Made by a program: the position numbers and the translations under genes
Origin: an uncultured Porphyromonadaceae bacterium
GTDB lineage: Bacteria; Bacteroidota; Bacteroidia; Bacteroidales; Muribaculaceae
DNA length: 64,000 nucleotides
Direction of reading: 5' to 3'
Assembly: GCA_900540625.1 (NCBI GenBank)
Contig: UQGP01000001.1
Location: forward strand, 124,001 to 188,000
The notes under the pieces: generated by a model
The model's database searches: none
Told to the model about the DNA's origin: nothing
What the model saw: only the letters and a program-made list of their open reading frames with translations
In this document: positions 62,105 through 64,000 of the stretch, piece after piece
Position numbering within the stretch: position 1 is the first letter of the stretch
Layout of the letters: the number at the start of each line of letters is the position of its first letter

Positions 62105-64000
62105 ATGCGCAACCACACACCACTATCAAGTAAAATCTTGACAGCCATCGCAATAGCACTGCTAAGCGCAGCATCCGAGACAACATCCTTTGCATCGGTG
62201 TTCGATGCGCGTACCACCGCCATATTGGCCGCCGACGCCGCCAAAGCCCGGCGCGCAAACACCCGGTCGACAGCCGTCACACCCACGCTCTACTACCCGG
62301 TTATCATCGAAATAGACGATGACAGCGCACTCGACGACATTGACGCACTCGGAACCGTAATATGGCGCCGCCGCGACAACATACTGCTCGGCTGCGTCCC
62401 CAGGCAAAATATCGCGCAACTGCAAGACATCGCGCACGTATCATCCGCCTCCATAGGCACTCGCCTTTCGCTGGCCTCGGACCGCTCGCGACAATGGTCA
62501 AACGTAGCGCCCGTATACGACGGAACAGCCTCCGACAAATGCGGCACGCTGGACGGCAGCGGCGTCACCGTAGGATTGTGCGACATCGGCATCGATCCAA
62601 ACCACATTGCATTCAGACACGACGGCGATGCAGCCGCACCGTCACGCATCAGCGTCGTCACCCATTACGTAGACAGCACCGCCCGGCGACTCATCGCCGA
62701 CACACCCGAAGCAGTGGCCGCATGGACCACTGACACCCCGGACGAAACACACGGCACACACGTCTGCGCAATCATGGCCTCCGGATACAAAGGCAACCCC
62801 TACCACGGATACGCCCCCGGAGCCGACATCGTGGCCACCACCAGCCAACTATACGACGTCGCTCTACTATGCGGCATCGAAGACGTCATCGAACGCGCCC
62901 AAAGCCTCAGCCAACCCGCCGTCGTCAACCTCTCCATATCATCGCTCATAGGTCCGCGCGACGGCACCGATGCCGTATGTCGATACATCGACAAATGCGC
63001 CCAAGACGCCGTGATATGCTTCGCCGCAGGCAATTACGGACAATCCAAATTCGCCATACACCACGACTTCACCACCCAAGCACCCACCGTCGGCACCATC
63101 ATAGACAACCGCGTCACCTGGAGCGGAATGGATGTCAACGGATACACCGATATATGGGGATACGACGACACCCCCCTACAAGTGCGCGTAATCATCTACG
63201 ACTTCGACACCAAAGCCATCATATACCGCTCACCATGGTACGGCGGCACGGCCGCCGCAGAAGGCACCGTCACCCTCGCCGCCGGCGCAGCCGATGCCTG
63301 GAACGAAGGCACATACAGCTCCGAAAGCTCCATCACAATATCCTGGGACATCGACAGGCACAACGGACGCACGCACTTTGCCGTACTCTCGGACATGCAC
63401 TCCCTATCCCTACGCCAATCCGGCCCGTGGTCACGATACTACTTCGGCTACGAAATCCAAGGGACACAAGGCGCATCCGTAGACATATACGCCGACGGGA
63501 CACAGACATTTCTGCGCTCCTGCGGCATCCCGGGCATGAGCGAAGGCACCGCCCGAGGAGCGTTCAACAACCTTGCCTCACCATCCGGCGTACTGGCCAT
63601 CGGCGGATACGACAACCGCGCCACAGTCCCCATGCTCGACGGCAGCGAAACAACATACAGCGGCATCAACCCCGGATACCCCATGCCATACACCAGCTAC
63701 GGCAACACCTTCGACGGCAGACACATCCCCGACTTCTGCGCCCCCGCCAACACCGTCATCTCGGCCATGAGCCGCTACTACCGCGAAGCCCATCCCGAAG
63801 GTTACACAGTCCTGGCCGAAACCACCGCAGCCGATGGCACCCGATACGCATGGTACGACGAAGGCGGCACATCCATGGCCTCGCCCGCCGTCGCCGGCAT
63901 CGTCGCACTCTGGCTACAAGCCGACCGCACGCTCTCTGCACAAGACATACGCGACATCGTCGCCCATAGCGCCCGAACAGACCTCCCCGACCCCGCCAAT
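62105..64000 (+). CDS. Secreted S8 serine peptidase, paralogue of the previous gene (3'-truncated by the window)
   Basis: The frame is open from ATG 62105 to the window edge, 632 codons without a stop. A signal peptide-like start (LTAIAIALLSAAS) is followed by the S8 core: Asp160 in CDIGIDPNHI, His216 in THGTHVCAIMAS, the AAGNYG region, and Ser590 in GGTSMASPAVAGIVALWL. The arrangement, including Asp and His two residues apart in number from the previous gene (162/216 against 160/216), shows a tandem duplicate. The insertion between His and Ser is present. The part after Ser590, including any sorting domain, is not in the window. Signal peptide cleavage was not modelled. Confidence 0.88.
   Translation, partial: MRNHTPLSSKILTAIAIALLSAASETTSFASVFDARTTAILAADAAKARRANTRSTAVTPTLYYPVIIEIDDDSALDDIDALGTVIWRRRDNILLGCVPRQNIAQLQDIAHVSSASIGTRLSLASDRSRQWSNVAPVYDGTASDKCGTLDGSGVTVGLCDIGIDPNHIAFRHDGDAAAPSRISVVTHYVDSTARRLIADTPEAVAAWTTDTPDETHGTHVCAIMASGYKGNPYHGYAPGADIVATTSQLYDVALLCGIEDVIERAQSLSQPAVVNLSISSLIGPRDGTDAVCRYIDKCAQDAVICFAAGNYGQSKFAIHHDFTTQAPTVGTIIDNRVTWSGMDVNGYTDIWGYDDTPLQVRVIIYDFDTKAIIYRSPWYGGTAAAEGTVTLAAGAADAWNEGTYSSESSITISWDIDRHNGRTHFAVLSDMHSLSLRQSGPWSRYYFGYEIQGTQGASVDIYADGTQTFLRSCGIPGMSEGTARGAFNNLASPSGVLAIGGYDNRATVPMLDGSETTYSGINPGYPMPYTSYGNTFDGRHIPDFCAPANTVISAMSRYYREAHPEGYTVLAETTAADGTRYAWYDEGGTSMASPAVAGIVALWLQADRTLSAQDIRDIVAHSARTDLPDPAN

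Overview
The window looks like a chromosomal segment of a Bacteroidales bacterium, probably a gut lineage close to Muribaculaceae (the family is my inference). The evidence: promoters of the Bacteroidetes type (TTTG, about 19-20 bases, TAnnTTTG); secreted proteins with type IX secretion (T9SS)-like C-termini; a fused DAHP synthase-chorismate mutase; an acetyl/succinylornithine-type carbamoyltransferase; a BspA-like leucine-rich-repeat protein; and PTR peptide and KUP potassium transporters. Core genes are GC-rich. Four stretches are visibly AT-richer and look accessory: 8.3-12.1 kb, 17.2-21.5 kb, 30.2-33.0 kb and 51.5-57.6 kb.

Layout. 0-8.3 kb: end of a secreted protein, an N-acetylglucosamine kinase-like protein, ssb overlapping a homocysteine methyltransferase, dnaK, a short DXS-like enzyme and a VOC protein. 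8.6-12.1 kb: a BcgI-like restriction-modification locus. It has a fused nuclease-methyltransferase and a specificity region of three homologous target-recognition modules separated by two G8 tracts. 12.2-16.5 kb: a phenylalanine/tyrosine operon (pheA, aminotransferase, DAHP synthase-chorismate mutase, tyrA) behind a classical attenuator: a 27-codon leader with seven Tyr codons, an anti-terminator strand and an intrinsic terminator. 17.2-21.5 kb: a giant BspA-like protein without a signal peptide. 21.7-28.6 kb: parE, coaD, S41 protease, SGNH hydrolase, tilS. 28.6-35.7 kb, mostly minus strand: MATE transporter, two unknown proteins (one with an EVE-like domain), TrpB2 and a WYL regulator. 35.9-40.8 kb: PTR transporter, argF', kup. 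40.9-48.0 kb: a possible small RNA, a 16-bp hairpin, then lplA-gcvT-gcvH-gcvPA-gcvPB-lpd, a nearly complete glycine cleavage and lipoylation unit. 48.0-51.2 kb: DUF5684-like membrane protein, tRNA-Gly and tRNA-Leu, HD protein, cardiolipin synthase. 51.5-57.6 kb: a type III restriction-modification system with an FRG-domain gene. 57.8-64 kb: glutamine synthetase and two tandem subtilisin-like secreted proteases, the second cut by the window end.

The two observations I consider most worth following are the G8/G8 switch in the BcgI-like specificity region and the tyrosine leader attenuator. In the first, tract 1 decides which of two start codons feeds the middle recognition module, and tract 2 decides whether the third module is attached. 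Both are read directly from the bases; their function is inferred.
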